Assembly: GCA_963739085.1 (NCBI GenBank)
Contig: CAVTZA010000019.1
Span: 62,001-126,000 of the forward strand
Direction: 5' to 3'
Source of the DNA: DATFQE01 sp963739085
Lineage (GTDB): Bacteria > Actinomycetota > Thermoleophilia > Gaiellales > Gaiellaceae
Length of the DNA stretch: 64,000 nucleotides
The notes under the pieces are model-generated. The model was not told the DNA's origin. It did no database searches and saw nothing but the letters and a program-made list of their open reading frames with translations. How positions within the stretch are numbered: the stretch's first letter is position 1; every line of letters begins with the position of its first letter. The position numbers were made by a program, and so were the translations under genes. This document shows positions 16,442-23,530 of the stretch, one piece after another.

Positions 16442-17336
16442 GGAGCTTCAGCACGTCGGGCCGGTGGTAGTGGCCGGCGGCGTCGAAGCGCTGCCGCTCC
16501 TCGAAGAGGCGGGCGGGGTCGAGGTCGGCGTAGAGAATCTCCTCCTGGTCGTAGACCGGCCCGGCGAGGTAGCTGCCGTCCGGTCCGAGGATCGCGCTGC
16601 CGCCGCGGCCGACGACCTCGTGGCCGTCGAGCTCCGCACGCAGCGGGAAGTCGTCCGGATAGGCCGAGGCCCGCTGGAAGTGCGAGGGCGCGACGACGAA
16701 CGACCGCGACTCGCGGGCGATGTGGACGAGCGTCGCCTGCCAGGCGTCGCTGTCGTCGGCGGTCGAGGCGACGTAGACCTCGACCCCTGACTCGTAGAGC
16801 GAGAAGCGAGCCAGCGGCATGTAGTTCTCCCAGCAGATCAGGCCGCCGAGGCGGCCGAAGTCGGTCTCCAAAGCCCGCAGGCCGCCGCCGTCGCCCGGCC
16901 CCCAGACGAGCCGCTCGTGGTTCGTCGGCACGAGCTTGCGGTGGCGGAGCGCCAGCCGCCCGTCCGGAGCGTGGTACAGCAGTGTGTTGTAGAGGGTCCC
17001 GGGCCTTGTCGGATCGACCTCGGTCACGCCGGTCACGAGCCAGACCTGATGCTCGCGGGCGATGGCGCCGAGCCGGTCCGCAGCCGGCCCCGGCACAGCA
17101 ACCGACTCCCGCGCGAAGAGGGCGAACGCGGCCTTGGCCCGAGGATCCGCCCAGCCCGCGAACGCCTTGGCCCAGGTCGACGACGGGTAGGCCGGAATGA
17201 AGGCCTCGGGAAAGACGAGCAGGCGCGCGCCCTGGCCGGCGGCCTCGGCGGCCACCGAGGCGAGCTTGTCGAGCGTCGCGTCGCGGTCGAGCACGACCGG
17301 CTCGACCTGGACGCAGGCGACCTTGATCGGCTCCAT
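16422..17336 (-). CDS. Carbon-nitrogen hydrolase, aliphatic-nitrilase type
   Basis: 304-residue nitrilase-superfamily enzyme. The catalytic triad is complete: Glu44 in FPEAFIPAYP, Lys134 in RHRKLVPTNHER and the nucleophile Cys168 in GGLICWENYMPLAR. The CWENYMP sequence and the ERLVWGPGDG block are characteristic of true nitrilases (nitrile to carboxylate and ammonia) rather than amidases, and the length is slightly shorter than the usual 320-350 because of a trimmed C-terminus. ATG at 17336 gives the standard start (MEPIKVACVQVEPVVLDRD). It heads an operon with two small membrane proteins, through a 20-bp overlap. The physiological nitrile is unknown; detoxification or auxin-precursor use are possibilities. 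Confidence 0.92.
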   Translation of the reverse strand: MEPIKVACVQVEPVVLDRDATLDKLASVAAEAAGQGARLLVFPEAFIPAYPSSTWAKAFAGWADPRAKAAFALFARESVAVPGPAADRLGAIAREHQVWLVTGVTEVDPTRPGTLYNTLLYHAPDGRLALRHRKLVPTNHERLVWGPGDGGGLRALETDFGRLGGLICWENYMPLARFSLYESGVEVYVASTADDSDAWQATLVHIARESRSFVVAPSHFQRASAYPDDFPLRAELDGHEVVGRGGSAILGPDGSYLAGPVYDQEEILYADLDPARLFEERQRFDAAGHYHRPDVLKLHVNGPD

Positions 17337-17429
17337 TCTTCGATTCTGCTCGAATTCGGCTTGCGCTGCCCGGCCAGGTCGCCTACCCTGCGCCAAGGTA
17401 GTGGAGCCCGACGAAAGGAGGAGGCACCG

Positions 17430-17480
17430 ATGACTGCGATTGCGCCCGGCCTTCTCTTTCGCTCTGCGCTGACGCGCTAG
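17430..17480 (+). CDS. Possible 16-residue leader peptide ahead of rsgA
   Basis: A very strong ribosome site (AAAGGAGGAG at 17414-17423) stands 6 bases before an ATG that opens only MTAIAPGLLFRSALTR before TAG at 17478-17480. The rsgA start is 91 bp further on with its own site. The combination of a near-perfect Shine-Dalgarno sequence with a mini-frame in the rsgA 5' region suggests an upstream regulatory frame or a small peptide. There is no comparative evidence. Confidence 0.4.
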   Translation: MTAIAPGLLFRSALTR

Positions 17481-17571
17481 GCGGCTTTCCGCAGCCACAC
17501 CCACCGGAACGACCGCCTCGCGCGAGGCGTCGATTCGTACTCACGTCCGTTCCGGAAAGGAGCACCACCTC

Positions 17572-18654
17572 TTGTCCCTGTTGACCGATTCCCACCGCGA
17601 CCGCCTCGGCTGGAGCCCCGAGCTCGACGACGCGTTCGCACCCCACGCGGGCGACGGCTTCGAGCCGGCTCGCGTGACAATCCAGAACCGAGGCCTCTAC
17701 CTCGTCGTCGGCGACGGCGGCGAGCAGGAGGCCGAGATCACAGGCCGGCTTCGCCACGAGGCGGAGGGCGGCGGCGACCTTCCCGCAGTCGGCGACTGGG
17801 TGGCTATCCGGCGACCGGCGCAAGGGGACGGCCGCGCCACGATCACCGCCGTCCTTCCCCGCCGCTCGAAGCTCTCCCGCAAGGTGCCCGAGCGCGAGCT
17901 CGGGGAGCAGGTGCTGGCGGCGAACGTCGACATGATCTTCATTGTCACCTCGCTCAACCGCGAGCTACGGCTGCGCCGGCTCGAGCGGTACCTGGCCACG
18001 GCCTGGGAGAGCGGCGCCAGCCCGGTGATCGTGCTGACCAAGAGTGACCTCGCCGACGACCCCGAGGCGCGCCGCGCGGAGGTCGAGTCGATCGCCTTCG
18101 GCGTACCCGTCCACGTCGTCAGCGCGGTGACGGGCGAGGGGCTCGACGAGTTGCCTGCCTACTTCACCGGACATCGAACGGGCGTCTTCCTGGGCTCCTC
18201 GGGCGTCGGCAAGTCGACGCTGATCAACGCGCTCGCGGGCGCGGAGTTGCAGGCGACCGCGGCGATCCGCGAGTCCGACGACCGCGGGCGGCACACGACG
18301 ACCCGCCGCGAGCTGATCGTGCTCCCCGACGGCGGCATCGTGATCGACACGCCCGGGATGCGCGAGCTGAAGCTCTGGGAGAACGAGGACGGCATGGACA
18401 CGGCCTTCACGGACGTGACCGAGCTGATCAACCGGTGCCGCTTCTCCGACTGCTCGCACGAGCGCGAGCCGGGTTGCGCGGTCAAGCTCGCGCTCGCGGA
18501 CGGATCGCTAGCCCGCGAGCGCTGGGAGAGCTACACGCGGCTACAGCGAGAGCTCCGCGCGCTCGAGGTCAAGCTCGACAAGCGGCTGAAGTCGGAGGAG
18601 CGCAAGAAGTGGCGCGCGTTCGAGCGCCAGCGGCGACGGCCGAAGAAGTGGTGA
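17572..18654 (+). CDS. rsgA: Ribosome small-subunit-dependent GTPase A
   Basis: 360-residue circularly permuted GTPase that acts late in 30S maturation. The order is OB-fold (about 35-110), then G4 (VLTKSDLAD, about 155), G5, G1 (GSSGVGKSTLINAL, about 206), G3 (DTPGM, about 260) and the C-terminal zinc module with CRFSDCSHEREPGC (about 290-303), then a basic coiled tail. All elements are intact. The TTG at 17572 follows GGAAAGGAGCACCACC. It runs convergent into the coiled-coil gene and overlaps its 3' end by 114 bp. The mini-frame at 17430-17480 lies in its leader. Confidence 0.95.
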   Translation: MSLLTDSHRDRLGWSPELDDAFAPHAGDGFEPARVTIQNRGLYLVVGDGGEQEAEITGRLRHEAEGGGDLPAVGDWVAIRRPAQGDGRATITAVLPRRSKLSRKVPERELGEQVLAANVDMIFIVTSLNRELRLRRLERYLATAWESGASPVIVLTKSDLADDPEARRAEVESIAFGVPVHVVSAVTGEGLDELPAYFTGHRTGVFLGSSGVGKSTLINALAGAELQATAAIRESDDRGRHTTTRRELIVLPDGGIVIDTPGMRELKLWENEDGMDTAFTDVTELINRCRFSDCSHEREPGCAVKLALADGSLARERWESYTRLQRELRALEVKLDKRLKSEERKKWRAFERQRRRPKKW

Positions 18655-19845
18655 TGCGGTCAGCGCGGCGGAGCCTTGACGCCGCCGCGCCTTGGCGAGC
18701 GCCTGGATGCCTTCGCTGAAGGTCAGCTCGGGCGCGGGCTCTTGCCCCTGAGCCGCGTCCGGTGCGGGCACAGCTCCGTGCAGGGCCGCGACGGTGCCCT
18801 CCGCCGCCTTCCGTAGGCGGCGCTCCTTGTTCGTCAGCTCCTTCTCTCGATTGTTCAGGGCTGCTTCGCGCCGCTCGAGCTCGGCTGTGCGCGCAGCAAG
18901 CTGTTCGAGCGCGCGATCCGCCTCGTCGTGAGGGCTCTCCGTCTCTGCGCGGGCGCTCTCTGTCGACTCGCGCTCGCGCGCGTCCAGCTCTTCCAGCCGC
19001 TTCGCGAGCGCGCGCTCGCGCTCCTCGAGCGCAACCTCGCGGGCCGCGATCTCCGCCTCGTCCTCGTCGTCGGCGACCGCCTCGGCAGCCTCCGCCAGCC
19101 GCGTCTCGCGCTCCTCGAGCTCTGCCGCGGTCGCTGCCAGAGCGGTCTCGCGAGCCTCGAGGTCGCTCGCCTGGCGTTCTAGCCGAGGCTCTCGCTCCGC
19201 GATCGCGGCTTCCTTGGCCGTCGCGGCGACTTCGCGAGCCGCCAGCTGTGCTTCGCGCTCGTCCTCGGCTTCCGTTCGCGCCGTCAGCGCCTGCTCGCGC
19301 TCAGCGACCTTCCCTTCGCGGTCGGCCATCGCCTTTGCCTGGGTGGCGCCGATCGCCGACGCGTCGTCGAGCTCGGCCCGTCGCCGCACCAGCTCGGCCT
19401 CGAATGCGTCGAGCCGTCCTCGCCGCTCCTCGAGCTCACTGGACTTGCCTTCGACCTCGGCCTCGCGCTCGGCGAGCGCGTCCGCCAGGTCGTCGATCCG
19501 CGCGAGCCTCGTGGCCACCTCCGCTTCGCGGCGGCCGATCTCGGCGATGCTGTTCTGGACCTCGGTCTGCCCCGCCGAGACGGCGGTCTCGAGGTAGGAG
19601 ATGCGCTGCTCGCGCACGTCGAGCTCCGCGGCTCGGCGCTTGACCTCGACGTCCGGCGTCTGGGTGCGGACTTCGGCGCGCCGCGCCTCGTCGCGCAGCT
19701 CGCGCGCGCGCTCGTGGAGCTCGCGGCGCTGCTCGGCGAGATCCTCTTCGAGGCGGCGGAGGAAGGCCTCCCGGTCGGCGAGCGGCGCCGAACCCGGCGG
19801 CCCTTGCATCCGTCCCTCGTCCTCGTCGTGGCGACGCCTGCGCAT
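18541..19845 (-). CDS. Long coiled-coil protein, Glu/Arg/Ala-rich
   Basis: 434 residues, almost entirely heptad-like helix from about residue 15 to 390 with repeating modules such as 'AEREAELEARETALAAR' (for example LEERERALAKRLEELDARER). It opens MRRRRHDEDEGRMQGPPGS and ends in a short globular-like tail (ELTFSEGIQALAKARRRQGS). The last 38 or so residues are antisense to the rsgA 3' end, since no earlier stop exists. No ATPase head is present, so it is not an SMC protein; a structural or scaffold role is an inference. The frame is open far upstream, through tRNA-Ala and into a nuclease domain; the ATG at 19845 is chosen as it follows the tRNA and its terminator. Confidence 0.75.
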   Translation of the reverse strand: MRRRRHDEDEGRMQGPPGSAPLADREAFLRRLEEDLAEQRRELHERARELRDEARRAEVRTQTPDVEVKRRAAELDVREQRISYLETAVSAGQTEVQNSIAEIGRREAEVATRLARIDDLADALAEREAEVEGKSSELEERRGRLDAFEAELVRRRAELDDASAIGATQAKAMADREGKVAEREQALTARTEAEDEREAQLAAREVAATAKEAAIAEREPRLERQASDLEARETALAATAAELEERETRLAEAAEAVADDEDEAEIAAREVALEERERALAKRLEELDARERESTESARAETESPHDEADRALEQLAARTAELERREAALNNREKELTNKERRLRKAAEGTVAALHGAVPAPDAAQGQEPAPELTFSEGIQALAKARRRQGSAALTASPLLRPSPLALERAPLLALLRLQPLVELDLERAELSL

Positions 19846-19877
19846 ATTCGGCCCGAGGTTAGTCGAGACGAAGAGAG

Positions 19878-19900
19878 AGCGCCCGCTCGGGCGGGCGCTT
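19878..19900 (-). terminator. Intrinsic terminator-like hairpin after tRNA-Ala
   Basis: On the minus strand AGCGCCCGC and GCGGGCGCT form a 9-bp GC-rich stem with a short CCGA loop directly behind the tRNA 3' end, followed by pyrimidine-rich CTCTCTTC rather than a clean T-run. Confidence 0.55.
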
Positions 19901-19904
19901 TCGA

Positions 19905-19977
19905 TGGAGCCGACGGGACTCGAACCCGTGGCCTTCTGGCTGCCAGCCAGATGCTCTCCCAGCTGAGCTACGGCCCC
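19905..19977 (-). tRNA. tRNA-Ala (anticodon GGC)
   Basis: 73 nt without encoded CCA. Acceptor GGGGCCG pairs with CGGCTCC and includes the G3-U70 wobble that identifies alanine tRNA. D-arm GCTC/GAGC, anticodon stem TCTGG/CCAGA with loop CTGGCAG (anticodon GGC), and T-arm ACGGG-TTCGAGT-CCCGT are all intact. It lies within an open protein-coding frame on the same strand. Confidence 0.97.
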
Positions 19978-20409
19978 TGGAACACGTGCAAGTGTAGCGC
20001 CGAACTCAAAATCCTTCGCCCAATTGACGCCGACACGCTGATTGTTCTTCGAAGGCTCGAGTCGAAGCTGGATCTGGCTTCGAGGTTGGAACACGTCGAA
20101 CGGCAGGTAGTAGCAACGATCGAGCTCGGCGCAATAGGCGGCGAACGCATCGACCTCGCCCGGCTCGTACGGCCGGCGGACGAGGCCGCTCTTGCTTCGG
20201 CGCGTGGAGCAGCAGCGCACGACCACGATGTCGCCGTAGCGGCGTGCCCACTTGCACTGGACGCGCACGAGTCGATCGACGAGGTCGAAGATCAGGTCGT
20301 AGCGCCCGCCCTGGGCCACGGGCGCATAGACGTCAATATCCAGATCGAGCGCTGACTTTGCGATCGCAAGCTCGGCAATCGCGCCTTTTCGATCCGTCGA
20401 AAGCTCCAC
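19978..20409 (-). CDS. PD-(D/E)XK nuclease-like protein (group I intron-associated type), open into tRNA-Ala
   Basis: From the GTG at 20409 the frame encodes a small nuclease-fold domain of about 144 residues before the tRNA gene. The active-site pattern fits the intron-associated PD-(D/E)XK family (as in I-Ssp6803I): Glu13 (KGAIAELAIA), Asp38 (GGRYDLIFD) and Gln51-x-Lys53 (LVRVQCKWA), followed by the conserved RCCSTRRSKSG-like strand and YLPFDVF. There is no stop before tRNA-Ala; the frame continues through the tRNA (GAVAQLGEHLAGSQKATGSS) and on in phase into the coiled-coil gene, so the true 3' end is uncertain. I give only the part before the tRNA. It follows rsfS by 42 bp. It may be a homing-type or repair nuclease; function inferred from motifs alone. 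Confidence 0.7.
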
Positions 20410-20451
20410 GCTTTCGACCGTAGCCGCGGCCTCGGCTGGGCCGTGTCCGGT

Positions 20452-20805
20452 CTAGACAGCCGCTTCTAGATCAAGAGTGGGTACATCGCCCCACAGCTCC
20501 TCGAGCCGATAGAACCGGCGCGCGTCGGGCGTGAAGACGTGCAGGACGACGTCGAGGTAGTCGGCGAGGATCCAGGTCGCCTCGCTCGCGCCTTCGACCG
20601 TCGTGGGAATGGCCTTGTCCTCCCGCTTGAGCTGCTCGTGCACCTCGTCCCAGATCGCCTTCGTCTGACGCGGGTTCTGCCCGGTTGCGATCACGAAGAA
20701 GTCCGTGTACGCGCACACGGGCCGCATGTCGAGGATCAGGACGTCCTGGGCCAGCTTCTCCTGCGCGATGCCGGCGATGCGACGGGCTTGTTCGAGGGAG
20801 TTCAG
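20452..20805 (-). CDS. rsfS: Ribosomal silencing factor RsfS
   Basis: About 117 residues; RsfS binds L14 on the 50S subunit and blocks 30S joining when nutrients are low. The conserved core is clear: LAQDVLILDM, YTDFFVIATGQNPRQTKAIWD, then WILADYLDVVLHVFTPDARR and FYRLEELWGDVP. The first ATG (20727) would cut off the conserved first strand and helix, so the start must be non-ATG; CTG at 20805 (NSLEQARRIAGIAQEKL follows) is the best fit, with AAGGA about 13 bases upstream. It is the last gene of the mreB-to-rsfS cluster, after nadD, its common neighbour. Confidence 0.88.
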   Translation of the reverse strand: MNSLEQARRIAGIAQEKLAQDVLILDMRPVCAYTDFFVIATGQNPRQTKAIWDEVHEQLKREDKAIPTTVEGASEATWILADYLDVVLHVFTPDARRFYRLEELWGDVPTLDLEAAV

Positions 20806-20859
20806 AGGCTGTCCAGGATCCTTGTCGATCTCTCTCAGTGTAGCCCGGTCCCGCGGACG

Positions 20860-21417
20860 TCACACCTGGCGGTACAGGCCGCGGCGCTCGATCTCCTCAG
20901 CGACCTCCGGCGGCACGAGCCCGTCGAGAGACTCGCCGGCGGCCACGCGGGCGCGTACATCGCGGGAGGCGACCGCCCAGGGCTCGATCTCGAACAGCTC
21001 GATCCGGTCGGGGCGGCCGAGCTCCTGAAGGGCGTCCGCGAGCTCCTCGAGCCCCAGGCCGGGGCGGGTCGCGACGGCGACGCGGGCCATGTCGAGCACC
21101 GCGTCAGGCTCCTTCCAATGCCTGAAGTCTGCGAGCTGGTCGGCGCCGACGAGCAAGAGCGGGTCCTCCCAGTCGCCGGCGCGGAGCATGTCGACCGTGC
21201 GCGGGTGCTCATCGAGCTTCACGTCGTCGCCGGGAAACGCCGCCTTGGCCAGTGTCAGGCGGTCCGCGGCCGGCGTCTCCACATCCTTGTGCTCGGGGTT
21301 GGTCGAGACGAGGACGACGAGCCGGTCGAGGCCGAAGCGCCGCTTCGCCTCGCGGGCAAGCGCGACGTGGCCGTAGTGCGGCGGGTCGAACGCGCCGCCG
21401 AAGAGCCCCGTGTTCAC
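20860..21417 (-). CDS. nadD: Nicotinate-nucleotide adenylyltransferase
   Basis: 185 residues; joins nicotinate mononucleotide with ATP to make deamido-NAD in NAD synthesis. The nucleotidyltransferase signature GGAFDPPHYGHVALA at residues 7-21 contains the HxGH motif, and the C-terminal ASRDVRARV block corresponds to the (I/S)SSTxIR motif, here with Arg-Asp in place of Ser-Thr, as often seen in actinobacteria. The GTG start overlaps the obgE stop as GTGA (21414-21417), indicating coupling. rsfS follows, a very common arrangement. Confidence 0.95.
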   Translation of the reverse strand: MNTGLFGGAFDPPHYGHVALAREAKRRFGLDRLVVLVSTNPEHKDVETPAADRLTLAKAAFPGDDVKLDEHPRTVDMLRAGDWEDPLLLVGADQLADFRHWKEPDAVLDMARVAVATRPGLGLEELADALQELGRPDRIELFEIEPWAVASRDVRARVAAGESLDGLVPPEVAEEIERRGLYRQV

Positions 21418-22604
21418 TGGAATTCCAGGGTCTCGCCCTCGACCTCGACCTCGGCGCCCGGCTTCACGCCGGCGGCGCGGAGGGCTTCCTCGAGCTCCTC
21501 GCCGCTCGGCGGCCGTCCGGCGACGCGGTAGCCGCGGTCGGTACGGAGGATCCGGAAGCTGCGCCGGCTCGGCCTCGGCCGGTAGACGAGAAACTCGGCC
21601 AGGCCGTCCTCGTCCGCCGCCGGTGGCTCGGCTTCGGGGCAGAGCTCGAACAGGGCGTGCTTCAGCTCGTCGATCCCCTCACCGCTGACCGCCGAGGTGT
21701 GAACGACGCGGAGGACGCGAGGATCCTCGAGCTCGAGTGTGACTGGGACGCGTAGCGTGGCATCGACCTTGTTCAGAGCGACGATCTGGGGTCGCTCCAC
21801 AAGGCCCGCTCCGTACTCGGCCAGCTCGCGGTCGATCGCGCGAAAGCGCCCGACCGGATCTTCCTCGGTCGCGTCGATCACATGCACGAGCAGGCGCGCC
21901 CGCTCGAGGTGCGCGAGGAACTCGTGGCCCAGGCCGACGCCCTCGCTCGCGCCCTCGATCAGGCCTGGGACGTCGGCCACGGTCAGCTGCCGGCCTGCCG
22001 GGGAGTCGACGGTTCCGAGGACCGGTGTGAGCGTCGTGAACGGGTAGTCGGCGACCTTCGGCTTCGCGTTCGAGATCCGGCGCAGCAGCGAGGACTTCCC
22101 CGCGTTCGGGAAGCCGAGCAGCGCGGCGTCGACGAGCAGCTTCAGCCGTAGCTCGTACTCCGCGGCTTCCCCGGGCGTGCCGACCTCGGCGAAGCGCGGC
22201 GTCTGCCGCGTCGAGGTGGCGAAGCGTTTATTCCCGCGGCCGCCCACGCCGCCGCGTGCGAGGACGAGCCGCGCCCCAGGGCGGGCGAGGTCGGCGACCA
22301 GGTTCTCGTCGTCGTCCAGCACCTGAGTCCCCGCCGGCACGGGCAGGACGACGTCGCCGCCGTCGGCGCCGTGCTTGCCCGACCCGCGGCCGGGCCCGCC
22401 TCCGCGCGCGCGGAAGAGCGTGCGCGAGCGGAACGACGAGAGGTCGCGCAGGTCGGGATCGGCGAGCAGGACGACGTCGCCGCCGAGACCGCCGTCGCCG
22501 CCGTCGGGACCACCCTTCGGCACGTATTTCTCGCGCCTGAAGCTCAGGCCGCCGTCGCCGCCGCGCCCCGCCTGCACCTCGATGCGGGCGCGGTCTGTGA
22601 ACAC
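21414..22604 (-). CDS. obgE: Obg GTPase (ObgE/CgtA)
   Basis: 396-residue GTPase for 50S assembly and growth control. The N-terminal glycine-rich Obg fold (VFTDRARIEVQAGRGGDGGL, then GGPDGGDGG) covers about residues 1-158; the G domain follows with GFPNAGKSSLL (G1), DVPGLIEGA (G3) and NKVD (G4); the C-terminal OCT domain covers about 325-396 (SFRILRTDRGYRVAG). GTG at 22604 matches the family start (FTDRARI). Its Shine-Dalgarno sequence GGAAGGAG lies inside the terminal arm of repeat copy D, which fills the gap to rpmA. nadD overlaps the 3' end. Confidence 0.96.
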   Translation of the reverse strand: MFTDRARIEVQAGRGGDGGLSFRREKYVPKGGPDGGDGGLGGDVVLLADPDLRDLSSFRSRTLFRARGGGPGRGSGKHGADGGDVVLPVPAGTQVLDDDENLVADLARPGARLVLARGGVGGRGNKRFATSTRQTPRFAEVGTPGEAAEYELRLKLLVDAALLGFPNAGKSSLLRRISNAKPKVADYPFTTLTPVLGTVDSPAGRQLTVADVPGLIEGASEGVGLGHEFLAHLERARLLVHVIDATEEDPVGRFRAIDRELAEYGAGLVERPQIVALNKVDATLRVPVTLELEDPRVLRVVHTSAVSGEGIDELKHALFELCPEAEPPAADEDGLAEFLVYRPRPSRRSFRILRTDRGYRVAGRPPSGEELEEALRAAGVKPGAEVEVEGETLEFQ

Positions 22605-22607
22605 GTT

Positions 22608-22779
22608 AGAGCTCCTTCCGGGGTGATGCCTCGCCGCAGGGGTGCGATGGGCAGTGCGAGGCAAGGACGCAGGGAGTGTCCGTGTAACTAGGACGCGTAG
22701 CGTGGGCGCGACTGAGGACGCCGCCTCGCGCTGTCCAGCGCGGCCCTGCGGCACAGTGCCTCATCCCGGAAGGAGCTCT
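22608..22779 (+). repeat. Dispersed palindromic element, copy D (between rpmA and obgE)
   Basis: 172-bp full copy inside the ribosome-biogenesis operon, starting 1 base after the rpmA stop. Terminal arms AGAGCTCCTTCCGGGG (22608-22623) and CCCGGAAGGAGCTCT (22765-22779) pair almost perfectly. Their sequence is unlike those of copies A, B and C, yet the core (for example GGCAAGGACGCAGGGAG and GCGTAGCGTGGGCGCGAC) is shared. Compensatory changes relative to copy A include GCCGGG/CCCGGC to GCAGGG/CCCTGC and CCGAGGC/GCCTCGG to GCGAGGC/GCCTCGC. In the operon transcript the arm next to obgE carries that gene's ribosome-binding site. Confidence 0.85.
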
Positions 22780-23028
22780 TTAGTCGGTGATCGCGACGGT
22801 GCGGCGGTCGCCGCTCGTGCGGAACTCGACCTTGCCGTCACGCGTGGCGAAGATCGTGTCGTCGCGGCCGATGCCCGCGCCCGGACCGGGGCGAAAGCGC
22901 GTGCCGCGCTGGCGCACGAGGATCATCCCGGCCCTCACGGACTGGCCGTCGAAGATCTTGACGCCGAGCATCTTGGGGTTCGAGTCGCGTCCGTTGCGCG
23001 AGGACCCGAGGCCCTTCTTGTGCGCCAT
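22780..23028 (-). CDS. rpmA: 50S ribosomal protein L27
   Basis: 82 residues, typical length, starting MAHKKGLGSSRNGRDSNPK, i.e. the short N-terminus that reaches towards the peptidyl-transferase centre without the cleaved extension of Firmicutes L27. The central GVKIFDGQSVRAGMILVRQR and FRPGPGAGIGRDDTIFA are canonical. The ATG overlaps the rplU stop by one base (TAATG). The stop abuts repeat copy D. Confidence 0.97.
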   Translation of the reverse strand: MAHKKGLGSSRNGRDSNPKMLGVKIFDGQSVRAGMILVRQRGTRFRPGPGAGIGRDDTIFATRDGKVEFRTSGDRRTVAITD

Positions 23029-23474
23029 TACTTCTCCTCCGTCTTCTTGGTCGCGGACGCCTTCGGCTTCGCGGCCGCCTTGGGCCTGGCGCCGGCCGCC
23101 GGCTTCCTCGCGGCCGGCTTCGGCTTCTCCTCCGCGGCGGCCTCGTCCTTCTTGGCCGCCGTCGACCGCTTCTTCGCCCCGATCGACTCGATCTCGATCT
23201 GGGTGAGCTTGCTGCGGTGACCGGTGTGCCTGCGGTAGCCGGTGCGCCGCCGGTACTTGCCGATGCGGATCTTCTTGCCGAGGACGTGGCCGACGACGCG
23301 CACGGTCACGGCACCGTCTTTCGGCGACAGGTCAGGCTCGCCGTCGCCGCCGAGCATCAGGACCTGGGGTTGGAAGGTCTTGCCCTCGTCGACGCCGAGG
23401 CGCTCCACGAGCAGCTTCTCGCCCTCGCGGACGCGGTGCTGCTTCCCTCCGACTGAGATGATCGCGTAGCTCAT
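23028..23474 (-). CDS. rplU: 50S ribosomal protein L21 with Lys/Ala-rich tail
   Basis: 148 residues. The first ~103 are a normal L21 (MSYAIISVGGKQHRVREGEK, then VVGHVLGKKIRIGKYRRRTGY and KLTQIEIESI). A ~45-residue low-complexity tail rich in Lys, Ala and Pro (KRSTAAKKDEAAAEEKPKP through TKKTEEK) follows; such tails are known in some actinobacteria and may extend from the 50S surface to bind RNA. It is first of the rplU-rpmA pair and is coupled to rpmA by a one-base overlap. rne ends 56 bp upstream. Confidence 0.97.
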   Translation of the reverse strand: MSYAIISVGGKQHRVREGEKLLVERLGVDEGKTFQPQVLMLGGDGEPDLSPKDGAVTVRVVGHVLGKKIRIGKYRRRTGYRRHTGHRSKLTQIEIESIGAKKRSTAAKKDEAAAEEKPKPAARKPAAGARPKAAAKPKASATKKTEEK

Positions 23475-23530
23475 AAGGCGTGCCGAATGCGGGCCGTCGG
23501 CCCGCGAGGGCCGAAGTGTAGCGCAGTCCC

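Noticed and set aside
18664..18691. A 9-bp hairpin GCGCGGCGG/CCGCCGCGC as terminator of rsgA
   Set aside because: It lies inside the coding end of the coiled-coil gene, has no T-run, and such inverted repeats are common by chance in Arg/Ala-rich, GC-rich coding DNA.
18541..20409. One 622-residue fusion of nuclease domain and coiled-coil protein
   Set aside because: The frame is open, but a functional tRNA and a terminator lie between the parts on the same strand, so separate genes are likelier.
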